DNA of 64,000 nt from Alkaliphilus metalliredigens QYMF (GCF_000016985.1 NC_009633.1:3577539-3641538), one strand, 5' to 3'; shown: positions 8,176 through 16,958, numbered from the stretch's first letter. Translations and numbers: made by a program. The notes: generated by a model not told the origin, from the letters alone.

Positions 8176-8343
8176 TTATATATTAACAAAGATACGGTTT
8201 TCACCCCCCTGTTCAATGTTTCCACTTAGGCTTCCTGTGTTAGGATCACCCATTGGAAAAAGTTGAATATTCTCTAATCCAATCACATTTGCGCAACCTC
8301 TTCTGCCATGAGAGCGCCCTTGACTCTTGATCTCGCGATGTAT
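8176..8343 (-). pseudogene. Possible decayed 3' end of an unidentified gene
   Basis: The 418-base gap between ybaK and the TetR gene has locally higher GC and CpG-rich words (TCGCGA, GCGTTCGTCG) unlike its neighbours. On the minus strand a stop-free stretch of about 55 codons ends at a TAA at 8176-8178, with a protein-like close (LENIQLFPMGDPNTG, later RIFVNI). It has no start codon or ribosome binding site, and another frame stays open upstream of it, consistent with a truncated and frameshifted gene remnant. I cannot name the family. Confidence 0.3.
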
Positions 8344-8454
8344 CTAGAACCAATTCGACGAACGCATTCACGCAACTAGCTTATTGTGCAATATCGTTAT
8401 TTCGTTATTTCGTTGTCAATATCTTTTATTATTAGATATTCAAATCTAGTCTTC

Positions 8455-8483
8455 TTTACTTCTAAATGCTAATTTGCTATAAT
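8455..8483 (+). promoter_or_regulatory. Promoter of the TetR-family gene
   Basis: TTTACT (8455-8460) is followed after 17 bases by a perfect TATAAT (8478-8483), 33 bases before the ATG at 8517. TATAGGAGCGAGCAT supplies the ribosome binding site. Confidence 0.65.
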
Positions 8484-8516
8484 CTAGTAAAGTAGAAAGT
8501 TTATAGGAGCGAGCAT

Positions 8517-9104
8517 ATGAATGAAAATAAATTAACCAATAGACAAATACAATCAAAAAAGACTCAGGAAAAAATATATAATACAGCTATTGAATTAATT
8601 GAAGAGAAAGGGTTTCATAATATAAAAGTGTCCGAAATATGTGAGGTTGCTGACGTATCTATTGGTTCCTTTTATAATTGCTTTAAATCTAAAAATGATA
8701 TATTAACTGAAATATTTAAGGTAGGGGATCAGTTTTTTTTAGATGATGTATCGAATAATATTATGGAAGGAACTGCCCTAGAGAGGATTGATACTTTCTT
8801 CCGTTATTACGCTGAATTTAATGTTGAACGAGGGTTAGATTTTGTTAAGCAATTATATCATGTTGATAATAACTTGTTTGCAATCAAGGGCCGTCAAATC
8901 CAAGCGGTGTTAAAAACTGTAATCGTATATGGACAAAGCACCGGGGAGATTGCTAGTCACATGACGCCTGATGAAATTGTTGCATATTTATTTGTTGCTG
9001 TCCGAGGAGCTGTGTACAACTGGTGTTTACATGATGGCCAATATGATCTTGTTCACTACATTGATCGTTATGTGAAATTATTAGTGAAAGCAATTATTGA
9101 TTAA
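8517..9104 (+). CDS. TetR/AcrR-family transcriptional regulator
   Basis: A 195-residue regulator. The N-terminal helix-turn-helix is typical (KIYNTAIELIEEKGFHNIKV, then EVADVSIGSFYNCFKSKND, about residues 20-62), followed by an all-helical ligand-binding domain. Such proteins usually repress a neighbouring or own promoter and release DNA on binding a small molecule. No obvious target gene sits beside it; ybaK diverges from it across a 418-base gap. It has its own promoter and terminator and is one of few plus-strand genes here. The effector is unknown. Confidence 0.9.
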   Translation: MNENKLTNRQIQSKKTQEKIYNTAIELIEEKGFHNIKVSEICEVADVSIGSFYNCFKSKNDILTEIFKVGDQFFLDDVSNNIMEGTALERIDTFFRYYAEFNVERGLDFVKQLYHVDNNLFAIKGRQIQAVLKTVIVYGQSTGEIASHMTPDEIVAYLFVAVRGAVYNWCLHDGQYDLVHYIDRYVKLLVKAIID

Positions 9105-9108
9105 ATAT

Positions 9109-9153
9109 AAAAACCAGCTTGGTGTAAATCAATTTACACTAAGCTGGTTTTTA
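9109..9153. terminator. Bidirectional intrinsic terminator
   Basis: AAAACCAGCTTGGTGTAAAT and its near-exact complement form a long hairpin directly after the TetR-family stop, with A-rich and T-rich flanks so that it can serve both strands. It serves the plus-strand gene; the convergent gene ends at 9241. Confidence 0.85.
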
Positions 9154-9240
9154 CAATTAGGATACTTTTAATATTCAATTCATTTTTTATCGAGATCTTT
9201 AATCAATTTCTTTAGAATCCACTACTTATGCTTTTAAAAT

Positions 9241-10164
9241 CTATTCTTCAATACGCTCAAACCCATCTAAGTTGACTAGTGCCTTTAAGGTCAGTAGGCC
9301 TATCCATTCATTATAGGCATCCTTTAAATCTCCCTCATAAAAGCTTTCTCCCCAGGGTGGATTAATTTTTCCATTTGACTCTAATTCATTAAGGATAAAG
9401 TCTAGATTGCGATTTAGTTTTGCTTCTACAACACCAAATTGATTGCTATTTGAGCTTTTTACAAAGTCCACTGGTATTGGTACATATTCATGCCATTTTT
9501 CCTCATCGTAAATAATCACTTGTTCTATTGCCAATGAAATTCTTTTGTATAATCGCTTTTGTAATTCTTCAGGTAGGACATCATATAGCTTGATATAACA
9601 AAAAATTTCGTTTTCTGAGTCTATTTCTTGTACGTTTTCAATATGTCTGATTGCGTAATCTACTAAACCATCCACATCTAGCTTTTTTACATACTGTCTA
9701 TATTGATAAAGATAAGCCAGTATTTCTGCAGAGGGATTTCCCCAGTTTCTATCGATTACTGTCATGCCATCGGCTTCATTAAAATGCCACCATGGGGCAT
9801 GTGGAAAATCATTTACTTCTTTAGGCACAGCAAACCACCCATTTTTATCCTTGTCAAAGGATGTCTCCAGGTAACCTATTGCAGCTTGTATCATTTCTTG
9901 TGATTCTTCCAAGTCATCTAGTTTTGATAAATGTCCCAATCCCACGGAGGTGGCCATTGGTGAAGAAGAAGGTAATCTAAAGTCTGATTCGATACCCTGT
10001 CCAAAGCCACCATCTTCATTTTGAAATTTCTTTAGCTCATTCATAATTGACTGATCAGTACCATTATTAAAATGCTTTTGATAAAGACTTTTTTCTAATG
10101 CTCTTCCGTATTTCATAATTGACTTACTGGCTTGATCAAAGCAATCCTTATTTAATGTTTTCAA
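9241..10164 (-). CDS. Prenyltransferase/squalene-oxidase-repeat-like protein, function unknown
   Basis: A 307-residue soluble protein. The N-terminal third has the QW-type repeat signature (LKKFQNEDGGFGQGIE, about residues 44-59) followed by SSPMATSVGLGHL, as in alpha/alpha-toroid proteins with prenyltransferase and squalene-cyclase repeats. The catalytic DXDD motif of true cyclases is not seen, so enzymatic activity is not implied. Start is TTG at 10162-10164 with AGGGGGGGG upstream; the next ATG would lose the conserved start. It is flanked by another minus-strand gene with 111 bases between, so it could be co-transcribed. No function is assigned. Confidence 0.65.
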   Translation of the reverse strand: MKTLNKDCFDQASKSIMKYGRALEKSLYQKHFNNGTDQSIMNELKKFQNEDGGFGQGIESDFRLPSSSPMATSVGLGHLSKLDDLEESQEMIQAAIGYLETSFDKDKNGWFAVPKEVNDFPHAPWWHFNEADGMTVIDRNWGNPSAEILAYLYQYRQYVKKLDVDGLVDYAIRHIENVQEIDSENEIFCYIKLYDVLPEELQKRLYKRISLAIEQVIIYDEEKWHEYVPIPVDFVKSSNSNQFGVVEAKLNRNLDFILNELESNGKINPPWGESFYEGDLKDAYNEWIGLLTLKALVNLDGFERIEE

Positions 10165-10275
10165 TTAACCCCCCCCTAAAGTAACCTTAGAATCCTTATA
10201 CAAAAGTCCTCTATTATTTTCTTATTTCTTTGTTCAACTTCTTTTCTTATGTATAAAACTTCATCCTTTGATAGC

Positions 10276-10968
10276 TTAGAAACCCATAAATCGTTTCAGC
10301 TTTCTTGGCTCAGCATTTGGAGTAATGTCTTTAATTTTCAGCAAAATTGCATCCATTGCATCCTCAGGTTTCAGTTGATTTGCCTCCTCCATAAGCTTCT
10401 CCCCTGCCCATGCCTCTACAGTAGAATATGCAGTAGAAGGCCAGCCATATGGCTCTCCTTTAGCACTTACTTTTTGTTTTGTACCCTTTACGGTTATGAA
10501 CATTCCCATTTGTAGCTCGCTCATGGCTGACTCATATTTAGCATTCAACTCCTTAGTAAATCCCCCCAATGATTTGATCTCATGAACGGCTAAGGTCTCG
10601 TTACTTTCAAATAAACGATATATTTGTTTGGCATAATTACTTAGCAGCCCTTCCGAATACATCTGAGAAAAACTTCGTCCTTTTCTTCTGGCAGCTATAA
10701 ACTTAGGATACCATTCAGGAGAAATAAATCCTGGCTTTTTATCAAACAGTTTTGCATAGGCGGCTTTAGAATCCTGCTCTATCCTTAGGCGCCATAACCA
10801 CGGATCTGTTGATAGGCCAGTATGCCACTCCTCTTTCACTGTTAAATCAGCAAGGTTGATAAAGTCAATACAGTTATTTGATAAGGGCATAAACCCCAAA
10901 TCTTCTACCATAGAAACAAAGTCACTATATTTAGCTATGTTTTTATTTGTGTCATAATCAGACATCAT
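10276..10968 (-). CDS. AlkZ-related protein of unknown function
   Basis: A 230-residue soluble protein with no membrane segment. The arrangement ELGFMPLSNN-type N-terminus (here DLGFMPLSNN), WHTGLSTDPWLWRLRIE, then KKPGFISPEWYPKF resembles proteins annotated in clostridia as AlkZ-related; AlkZ is a DNA glycosylase that unhooks crosslinks. The match is from memory and covers an uncharacterised branch, so glycosylase activity is not claimed. Two adjacent ATGs follow GGGGGGCGAATC. It is followed by the prenyltransferase-repeat gene on the same strand. Confidence 0.55.
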   Translation of the reverse strand: MMSDYDTNKNIAKYSDFVSMVEDLGFMPLSNNCIDFINLADLTVKEEWHTGLSTDPWLWRLRIEQDSKAAYAKLFDKKPGFISPEWYPKFIAARRKGRSFSQMYSEGLLSNYAKQIYRLFESNETLAVHEIKSLGGFTKELNAKYESAMSELQMGMFITVKGTKQKVSAKGEPYGWPSTAYSTVEAWAGEKLMEEANQLKPEDAMDAILLKIKDITPNAEPRKLKRFMGF

Positions 10969-11126
10969 GATTCGCCCCCCTTACTTTTTTTGTCATCTTT
11001 CCCATACACTCCTTTCAATTCTAAGACTTGATGATCCTTTCAAACATAAATAAAGCTATGTAACAATCAAATGATGACTTGTTTTTCTCATGATACCATA
11101 CTGAATATGCCAATAGTATGTCATGT

Positions 11127-11566
11127 TCATTTATACATTTCTAATATTTTTTCTGCAGTGGTTTTCAACTCATCAATGATCCACTTTGGCGATAAAATAT
11201 AGACGTTATCGCCGAGACTTCGTATAAACTCCATTGCATATTGGTAATCAGTATAGACTAAATCAAACTTAATGCGATTATCATCTATAATTTCATAGGA
11301 ATCAACACCATACCGATCAACAATTTGATATTCAAGGGAACGGTTAATAATCATCGTGATTTTTGTATTTTCATTGGTAAAATAGTTATCCAGATCGTAT
11401 TTTTCAGCAGGAACATCCCTTAGGGTGAATTTTGTGTCAGTCAGTTTGAGCTGGCTCATTGAATCGTTCGAACAGATACCTCGAATTTTTCAGCTAAATT
11501 CTTTGCTGTTGTTCTATCATTATTTAAAAGCATGGTTAAGATGCCAAGAAGTCTATCAATTTTCAT
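11127..11566 (-). pseudogene. WYL-domain regulator broken by an internal deletion
   Basis: Two short frames make up remains of a YafY/DeoR-type regulator. The first (11456-11566, 36 codons) starts KIDRLLGILTMLLNNDRTTA and continues to EVSVRTIQ, a normal N-terminal helix-turn-helix with an AGGT ribosome binding site, and then stops at TGA. The second (11127-11459, 110 codons) is the C-terminal WYL/WCX part (AMEFIRSLGDNVYILSPKWI). The TGA overlaps the ATG of the second frame. An intact protein would have about 300 residues, so about 150 middle residues are missing and the reading frame is shifted. Translation of both pieces by ATGA coupling remains possible but loss of function is more likely. 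Confidence 0.75.
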
Positions 11567-11837
11567 AGAATACCTCCAGTATTTTTACACTCATAATATA
11601 AATAAGCATTGTTGAGTTGCTTATCTATGGCTATTGTTGAAATATTTCTTCATTTCTTTTATAATTCCTGCTTTTATTCATTATGAGAGGATGTATATAC
11701 CCCATCATCACTTCACCTTAGACTTATTTTCGTCCTTTGCTACGGTACATGCTATTCGACGTAAAATACTGAAATTGCATTAGAAAGATGTTTATATCCT
11801 AGGAGCCTATTACATGTACTCCCTATATTAATAGCCA
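11567..11837. other. Gap with no recognised gene
   Basis: About 270 AT-rich bases upstream of the broken regulator. I see no convincing ORF, RNA or repeat here; the region may hold the old regulator's promoter. Confidence 0.5.
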
Positions 11838-11867
11838 TAAAAAAACCGCACTGAATCAGCACGGTTT
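11838..11867 (-). terminator. Terminator of the osmC-like gene
   Basis: On the minus strand AAACCGTGCTGATTCAGTGC GGTTT folds into a stem with paired AAACCG/CGGTTT and inner CTG/CAG, followed by a run of T. It lies 36 bases past the gene's stop. Confidence 0.75.
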
Positions 11868-11902
11868 ACTTTTATATGTTTATCTATACTTTTTCTTTTG
11901 AA

Positions 11903-12298
11903 CTATTTTTGTATGCTTGTGGTAAATTCAGGTGGGTTTGCAATAAACTTTTTCACAGTACATAAGTTCATTGCATTTATAATTGCCTTTTCATATTTTT
12001 GAGGGAATCCTTCTGGTAAATTTAATTTCAAATCTATTTGATCCATCCCTCCATTTTCTTCATTTCTGATGACATCCAATGCTAATTTTAGCCCCGTGGT
12101 ATCAATCCCCTTATTCTCACAAAATATCAATGCATAGATTCCTGCGCAGGTTGCAATTGAGGATAAAAACAAATCAAAGGGACTCGGTGCCCCTCCATCC
12201 CCACCTCCCGAAATCGGTTGATCTGTATTTACTGTAAATCCTTTAATATTCGCATCTACACGCTTATTTCCTGGAAATCCTACCTCAATTAATGCCAT
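11903..12298 (-). CDS. OsmC-family protein
   Basis: A 131-residue member of the OsmC/Ohr fold. The core shows PSPFDLFLSSIATCAGIYAL with a cysteine at about residue 52, and a second cysteine in NLCTVKKF about 60 residues on, matching the two-cysteine arrangement of this family, some members of which reduce organic peroxides. The N-terminal GFPGNKRVDA is typical of the YhfA-like branch rather than of Ohr. Substrate is unknown. The promoter contains a CsoR/CstR-like palindrome (12354-12364), suggesting control by metal or persulfide. A terminator follows. Confidence 0.88.
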   Translation of the reverse strand: MALIEVGFPGNKRVDANIKGFTVNTDQPISGGGDGGAPSPFDLFLSSIATCAGIYALIFCENKGIDTTGLKLALDVIRNEENGGMDQIDLKLNLPEGFPQKYEKAIINAMNLCTVKKFIANPPEFTTSIQK

Positions 12299-12338
12299 GA
12301 TTTACACGCCCCTTATTTATTCTTTATCTCATAACATC

Positions 12339-12367
12339 ATTATATCACCCCTCACCCCTGGGGTAAA
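12339..12367 (-). promoter_or_regulatory. Promoter of the osmC-like gene
   Basis: On the minus strand TTTACC (plus 12362-12367) and a perfect TATAAT (plus 12339-12344) are separated by 17 bases, about 40 bases upstream of the ATG. Confidence 0.65.
12354..12364. promoter_or_regulatory. CsoR/CstR-type operator-like palindrome
   Basis: ACCCCTGGGGT is a perfect 11-base palindrome lying between the -10 and overlapping the -35 of the osmC-like promoter, with an extra ACCCC half-site next to it. C-tract/G-tract palindromes flanked by TA are typical operators of CsoR/CstR/FrmR repressors. No such repressor gene is in this window. Confidence 0.45.
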
Positions 12368-12389
12368 GGGTTTTATTGTATTTCTCTTT

Positions 12390-13442
12390 TTATTTTTGTA
12401 GCACTATCTTTTTTAGCTCATTGATAAAACCCTCTACAGCTTCTTCTTTTGTTGCCCAGGAGGTGACAAGTCTAATGGCCGAACTTTTATCATCTATTTG
12501 ACACCATATATAGAATGCATGCTTTTCATTTAATTGCTCGATGATTTCATTCGGAAATATTGGAAAAATTTGATTTGTGGTGGAGGAGATCAAAAAATGA
12601 AATCCTAGCTCTTTTATGGTGTCACTGAGCTTTGAGGCCATTGCATTGGCATGCTTAGCCAAGTCAAAAAACAAGTCATCCCTGAACAGTTCTGCAAACA
12701 GTACACCCAGTACCCTTCCCTTAGCAAGTAGGGCTCCTCTTTGCTTTAAATGAAATCTAAAGTTTTTCTTCAATTCATCATTTAGTATCACAATGGCTTC
12801 ACCCAGCAGTGCGCCATTCTTAGTCCCACCAATATAGAAAACATCCACTAGCTTAGATAGCTCTGCCAAACTCATATCATTTTCCTCAGAGCACAGTGCT
12901 GATCCTAATCGTGCCCCGTCTAGATATAATAATAAATGATGTGATTTGCAGAAGGATTGAAGTGCTTGTAGCTCATTTTTCTTATAAATTGTGCCGATTT
13001 CTGTTGAGTTGGAAATGTAGACCAGTCTTGGCTTCACCATATGTTCATCAGTATGGGCATCGAGCACTTCCTTAATGCCCTCTGGTGTGAGCTTGCCATC
13101 TTGACTGTCAACAACATTGACTTTGTGACCCGTGGCTTCAATGGCTCCTGTTTCATGTACATTAATATGTCCAGTATTGGCAGCGATTACGGATTCATAG
13201 GGTCTTAGGATCGAGGAAATGACAATTAAGTTGGCCTGGGTACCTCCTGAAACAAGGTGTATATCTGCATTTTTATTTTGAAGCATGTCTTGCAAAATAG
13301 TGACTGCTTCTTGGGAATAATCATCTTCACCATAGCCATCTTGCTGTTGTCCATTTGTATCCATCATGGCTTTAAGTATATTTGGATGTGCCCCTTCACT
13401 ATAATCATTTTTAAAGCTATATACCATTGTGTTGTTTTTCAT
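12390..13442 (-). CDS. ltaE: Low-specificity threonine aldolase (PLP enzyme)
   Basis: Cleaves threonine or allo-threonine to glycine and acetaldehyde with pyridoxal phosphate. The 350-residue protein opens with the family hallmark FKNDYSEGAHPNILKAM and GYGEDDYSQEA, and the PLP lysine lies in YIGGTKNGALLGEA (about residues 204-217). The aspartate of LYLDGARLG pairs with the cofactor ring nitrogen. The ATG is preceded by AAGGAGGAGATAAA. It is a single gene with 91 bases before the osmC-like gene. Confidence 0.92.
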   Translation of the reverse strand: MKNNTMVYSFKNDYSEGAHPNILKAMMDTNGQQQDGYGEDDYSQEAVTILQDMLQNKNADIHLVSGGTQANLIVISSILRPYESVIAANTGHINVHETGAIEATGHKVNVVDSQDGKLTPEGIKEVLDAHTDEHMVKPRLVYISNSTEIGTIYKKNELQALQSFCKSHHLLLYLDGARLGSALCSEENDMSLAELSKLVDVFYIGGTKNGALLGEAIVILNDELKKNFRFHLKQRGALLAKGRVLGVLFAELFRDDLFFDLAKHANAMASKLSDTIKELGFHFLISSTTNQIFPIFPNEIIEQLNEKHAFYIWCQIDDKSSAIRLVTSWATKEEAVEGFINELKKIVLQK

Positions 13443-13526
13443 TTTATCTCCTCCTTGAACCCCACTTTGTGATTAGGATTCTTACTTTTATTTTAATGTG
13501 ATTCCCTTATTTTACCTCACATCAAC

Positions 13527-13564
13527 AAAAAAAGAAAACTGCCATCCTTTAAGATGACAGTCTT
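13527..13564 (-). terminator. Terminator of the tctCBA operon
   Basis: The minus-strand transcript has ACTGTCATC paired with GATGGCAGT (one G-U), a short A/T loop, and a T7 tract after it. It lies 16 bases after the tctA stop. Confidence 0.8.
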
Positions 13565-13579
13565 TTGATTTAATGGTTT

Positions 13580-15136
13580 TTATTCGTCCAAAGACTCGCT
13601 GACTTCTTCTGCTATATCTGATTCGGCTTCAAGTTTCTTTCTTTTTTTAATAAAGAAGAAAATAGAAGCGATGGTAACAAACCAGATCCCTCTAGATATG
13701 CCACTACTGAAGAAGTAGGTGAAATCTCCTCTTGCAATGGTCAATGCCTGTCTAAAGCTGGCTTCGAAAAGCGGTGTTACTAAAAAGGCAAGCACCAGTG
13801 GTCCATCGGGAAGTTTATACCATTTGTAGAAATATCCAATCAAACCTGCAAGAATACAGATAATTACATCAAACGGACGACTATTATAGGCATAGGTACC
13901 AATCACCAGGAACACTGCAATAATAGGCCATAGGATTGAGGCCGGTATTTTTGTTAGTCTCGTAAATACTGGAATTAATAGTCTACCAAATATCAGGTTA
14001 AATGGATTGGCCAGTAGCATCAGTAGAAAAAGCGTATAGACCACTTCCGTATGATCTACTACGACCCGTGGACCCACAGGTACACCTTCCATGATTAAAG
14101 CTGCCATCAACAAGGCCGCGATAGAACTTCCGGGAATACCGAAGGTAAGCAAGGGAATAAATGTGGCACCACAAGTGGCATTATTGGCTGATTCCGCTGC
14201 AGCCACCCCTTCCAATGATCCTTTCCCATAATTTTTATCTTTTGTAATCTGACTGTTCACACTGTAGGAGGTATAGGAAGCCAAAGTGGCCCCTGGACCT
14301 GGCAGTGCTCCTAAAAACGTCCCCAATAGGGACCCAATGGTAATCCCTCTCCAAGAACCCAAAAGCTCTTTAAGTGTCAGCCCCTCTTCCTTTAGATCCG
14401 TCTTATTGATGTTTGATTCTCCTAGCTGTCCCACTTCATCTGGATTGGTAATGACGCCGTGAATCTGCTTGATGATTTCTGGTAAAGCAAAGAACCCCAT
14501 CAATAAAGGTACCAAGGGAAATCCCGCTTGCATATATCTCACACCAAAGGTAAATCGCAAGGAGCCAGTGATGATATCCCGTCCAATAATAGCTAAGAAA
14601 AAACCAATACCCGCAGACAAAATCCCTTTGCCTGGATTTTCTGTAGAAAAGACCACCACCAGTGATAGTGCCAGTAAATAGAGTGCTGTTAATTCTCCAG
14701 GCCCGAATCTAGGTGCCATCATCCCAATAGGAACAACTAGAAAAATCAGTACGATGGAGCCGAATAAACCACCTATAACCGAGGCATAGAGACCCATCTG
14801 CAATGCTTTTTTCCCTTTACCCTGTTGGGTAAGGGCATACCCATCTGCAACAGTTGCTGCAGCACCTGATGTACCTGGAGTACCAAAACTGATGGCTGTA
14901 ATAGACCCTCCGTAGGTCCCCCCTTGGTATGTTCCGATTAATAATCCCATTGTTTGGTGAATGGGAAGAATAAACGAAAAAGGTAGCACTAAAGCGATGG
15001 GTAAACTATGGGCAAGTCCCGGAATTGCACCTACCGAAATACCCACAACAATACCTAACATAATAAATAGAGCGGTATCAAAGGCAAAAACAGCTGCAGC
15101 TGCCAGCCTTAAGGCTTCCATATCAAAATTAAACAT
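13580..15136 (-). CDS. tctA: Tripartite tricarboxylate transporter, large membrane subunit TctA
   Basis: A 518-residue membrane protein with about a dozen hydrophobic segments. Family hallmarks are GIVVGISVGAIPGL near the N-terminus, GLLIGTYQGGTYGGSI, and LGALPGPGATLASYTSYS, the two glycine/proline-rich loops of TctA. It forms the channel of a solute-binding-protein-dependent secondary transporter for citrate-like or other carboxylates. It follows tctB by 17 bases, with GGAGGTCACT before its ATG. The C-terminal tail is highly charged. The true substrate is not predictable. Confidence 0.95.
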   Translation of the reverse strand: MFNFDMEALRLAAAAVFAFDTALFIMLGIVVGISVGAIPGLAHSLPIALVLPFSFILPIHQTMGLLIGTYQGGTYGGSITAISFGTPGTSGAAATVADGYALTQQGKGKKALQMGLYASVIGGLFGSIVLIFLVVPIGMMAPRFGPGELTALYLLALSLVVVFSTENPGKGILSAGIGFFLAIIGRDIITGSLRFTFGVRYMQAGFPLVPLLMGFFALPEIIKQIHGVITNPDEVGQLGESNINKTDLKEEGLTLKELLGSWRGITIGSLLGTFLGALPGPGATLASYTSYSVNSQITKDKNYGKGSLEGVAAAESANNATCGATFIPLLTFGIPGSSIAALLMAALIMEGVPVGPRVVVDHTEVVYTLFLLMLLANPFNLIFGRLLIPVFTRLTKIPASILWPIIAVFLVIGTYAYNSRPFDVIICILAGLIGYFYKWYKLPDGPLVLAFLVTPLFEASFRQALTIARGDFTYFFSSGISRGIWFVTIASIFFFIKKRKKLEAESDIAEEVSESLDE

Positions 15137-15153
15137 TTAGCTAGTGACCTCCT

Positions 15154-15639
15154 TTAAGGGAAAAATGTTCTAGGCATATGCATTCGAAGTAAACTGATAA
15201 AAAGTAGATGCACAACAACCGATACAGTCATTGCCAACACCAACATTTTAGCAACCTTAGGTTTGAAAGATTCAAATGTGCCTTTTCTTTTAGCTTCCTG
15301 GAATGCAACCCATATCCACCAGATGGATAAAAACAGGAATGTACCAGTGACTAATCCAATATTTCTAAATGCCCAGTTATACAACCACATAGCAACTGAA
15401 ACACCTATTGCATAAGGAATAATCCGCTTTTTACTCAGACTTTCTGCTTTCTCAGGATTCATGAAATCCTTTATAAAAACCATCAAACCACCTATTGCAA
15501 TCAGTGCTAAAGAAATGCGAGGTACAAATAGTTCCATAGATCGTAGAGGTGAAAAATAAGTCCAAAAAAAACCAGCACTACTTACAGCTGTAAGTAAAAT
15601 ACCGATGATTCCATTGAATGTAACCCGTTTATCTGTCAC
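15154..15639 (-). CDS. tctB: Tripartite tricarboxylate transporter, small membrane subunit TctB
   Basis: A 161-residue protein with four hydrophobic segments, as expected of TctB, which pairs with TctA in the membrane. TctB proteins are poorly conserved, so the call rests on length, topology and position between tctC and tctA. The start is GTG at 15637-15639 with AAGGGTGG upstream. A strong hairpin separates it from tctC. Confidence 0.85.
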   Translation of the reverse strand: MTDKRVTFNGIIGILLTAVSSAGFFWTYFSPLRSMELFVPRISLALIAIGGLMVFIKDFMNPEKAESLSKKRIIPYAIGVSVAMWLYNWAFRNIGLVTGTFLFLSIWWIWVAFQEAKRKGTFESFKPKVAKMLVLAMTVSVVVHLLFISLLRMHMPRTFFP

Positions 15640-15727
15640 GATATCGCCACCCTTGATTATTATACTTTTTATTGACCAATAACAGATTTTATCTATACGC
15701 TTCTATTGCGTAAGCGTTATTTAAAAC

Positions 15728-15764
15728 AATCTCCGGGGCAGTTATTAAATCCCCCCCGGAGATT
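15728..15764 (-). terminator. Hairpin between tctC and tctB, likely attenuator or mRNA stabiliser
   Basis: AATCTCCGGGG and its exact complement form an 11-base-pair GC-rich stem with a 15-base loop. The sequence after it on the minus strand has only a short T run, so partial termination or protection of the tctC mRNA end is more likely than full termination. This would give more binding protein than membrane subunits. Confidence 0.65.
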
Positions 15765-15835
15765 ATTTAGCACCATGATGCACTTTACAAAAACGAGCCC
15801 CTCAAAGCGCTTTAGGTTTACTCAATCAAAGTTCT

Positions 15836-16876
15836 TTAGAATTGTGCTCGCCATTCCACGAATGCTGGGATGAAGTTTTCTTCAATATCCATAAAGAAAT
15901 CCCATGTTTCATCAGTATTCAAGTAATGAGCCACAACGCCTAAATCTTGATAGCTTTGAATAAAATCTTCATCCTGGGCAATTTCTGCCATGGCATTTGA
16001 TATTCGCTCCTTGAGTTCAGGAGAAGTTCCCTGAGGTGCAAAAAGTGCCAAAGGACTGTGACGTTCACGAGCATCAATGCCATATTCAATAACATTTGGA
16101 ATCTCAGGCATCAGAGGATCTCTTTCTATAAGGGCCTGTGTATTTATTAAAACAGTTAAATCTCCATCTTGGTGTAATGGACGTGCAGCAGCCAAACTCA
16201 AGTGGCCTAAATCAACATGACCACCAGTCAAGTTCAATGCCACATCTGCTCCACCTGCTAATCCAACATAAGTATAATCTAATTCATTGGGATCAAGAAT
16301 CATTTCTACAATAAAGTGCATTGAATTACCTTCACCCTGTCCCCCAAGAACAACTTCCCCTGGATTATCTTTTATGTATTCAATCAGGTCATCCAAGGTT
16401 TCCCAAGGAGCACCAGCCTTTGATGCGATGGCAAATGTGGGACCTGCTATGGTTGCAACAGGTTCAAAATCATGAATCGTATAACCTCTGTCTCCAGCAG
16501 CGGGCTCAAAAAGCATGATCATACCTGAACCCCACATGAACATATTTGAGTCAGCTGATTGATTCGATACGTGATAACCTGCTTCCGTTCCCATACCACC
16601 AGGCATATTGATCACATTGGCGATAATCCCGTGTGCGGAAAGAGCCTGCGCAAGATATCTTGCGGATAAATCGTTAGACCCGCCAGCACCAAAACCTACA
16701 ACAATGTCTATTTCAACATTTTCAACAGATTCCTCTGCAACGGTTTCATCCGTTCCCTCTTGGGATACAGGTTCTGTAGGCTCTGGTTCAGGTGCGCCAC
16801 ACCCCACCAACAACATAGATAAAGACAATACTAATACAAGTAACACCATGAAAATTTTCTTAGTATTCATTCGCAT
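15836..16876 (-). CDS. tctC: Tripartite tricarboxylate transporter substrate-binding lipoprotein TctC
   Basis: A 346-residue extracytoplasmic solute-binding protein. It has a lipoprotein signal (hydrophobic core ending LLVGCGAPEP, the lipobox), then a low-complexity acidic linker (EPEPTEPVSQEGTDE), then the Bug/TctC domain with its start IVVGFGAGGSNDLSARYLA. The family binds carboxylates outside the cell. The first ATG (16876) lies very close to GGGGG; the second (16870) has better spacing and would give MNTKKIF. Transcription probably starts at the promoter near 16965-16994, with a palindrome at the start site. Confidence 0.93.
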   Translation of the reverse strand: MRMNTKKIFMVLLVLVLSLSMLLVGCGAPEPEPTEPVSQEGTDETVAEESVENVEIDIVVGFGAGGSNDLSARYLAQALSAHGIIANVINMPGGMGTEAGYHVSNQSADSNMFMWGSGMIMLFEPAAGDRGYTIHDFEPVATIAGPTFAIASKAGAPWETLDDLIEYIKDNPGEVVLGGQGEGNSMHFIVEMILDPNELDYTYVGLAGGADVALNLTGGHVDLGHLSLAAARPLHQDGDLTVLINTQALIERDPLMPEIPNVIEYGIDARERHSPLALFAPQGTSPELKERISNAMAEIAQDEDFIQSYQDLGVVAHYLNTDETWDFFMDIEENFIPAFVEWRAQF

Positions 16877-16926
16877 ATTCCCCCTTTTTCAGATTTGAAT
16901 TGTGAATGTCTTTCTTATGTAATTAA

Positions 16927-16958
16927 AAAGAATATTCTACGTTTGCAGAATATTCTTT
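16927..16958. promoter_or_regulatory. Perfect inverted repeat at the tctC transcription start, possible operator
   Basis: AAAGAATATTCT and its exact complement, 8 bases apart, begin at about the expected start site of tctC transcription, 50 bases upstream of the ATG. It could be an operator or a 5' UTR hairpin; no regulator is adjacent. Confidence 0.45.
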
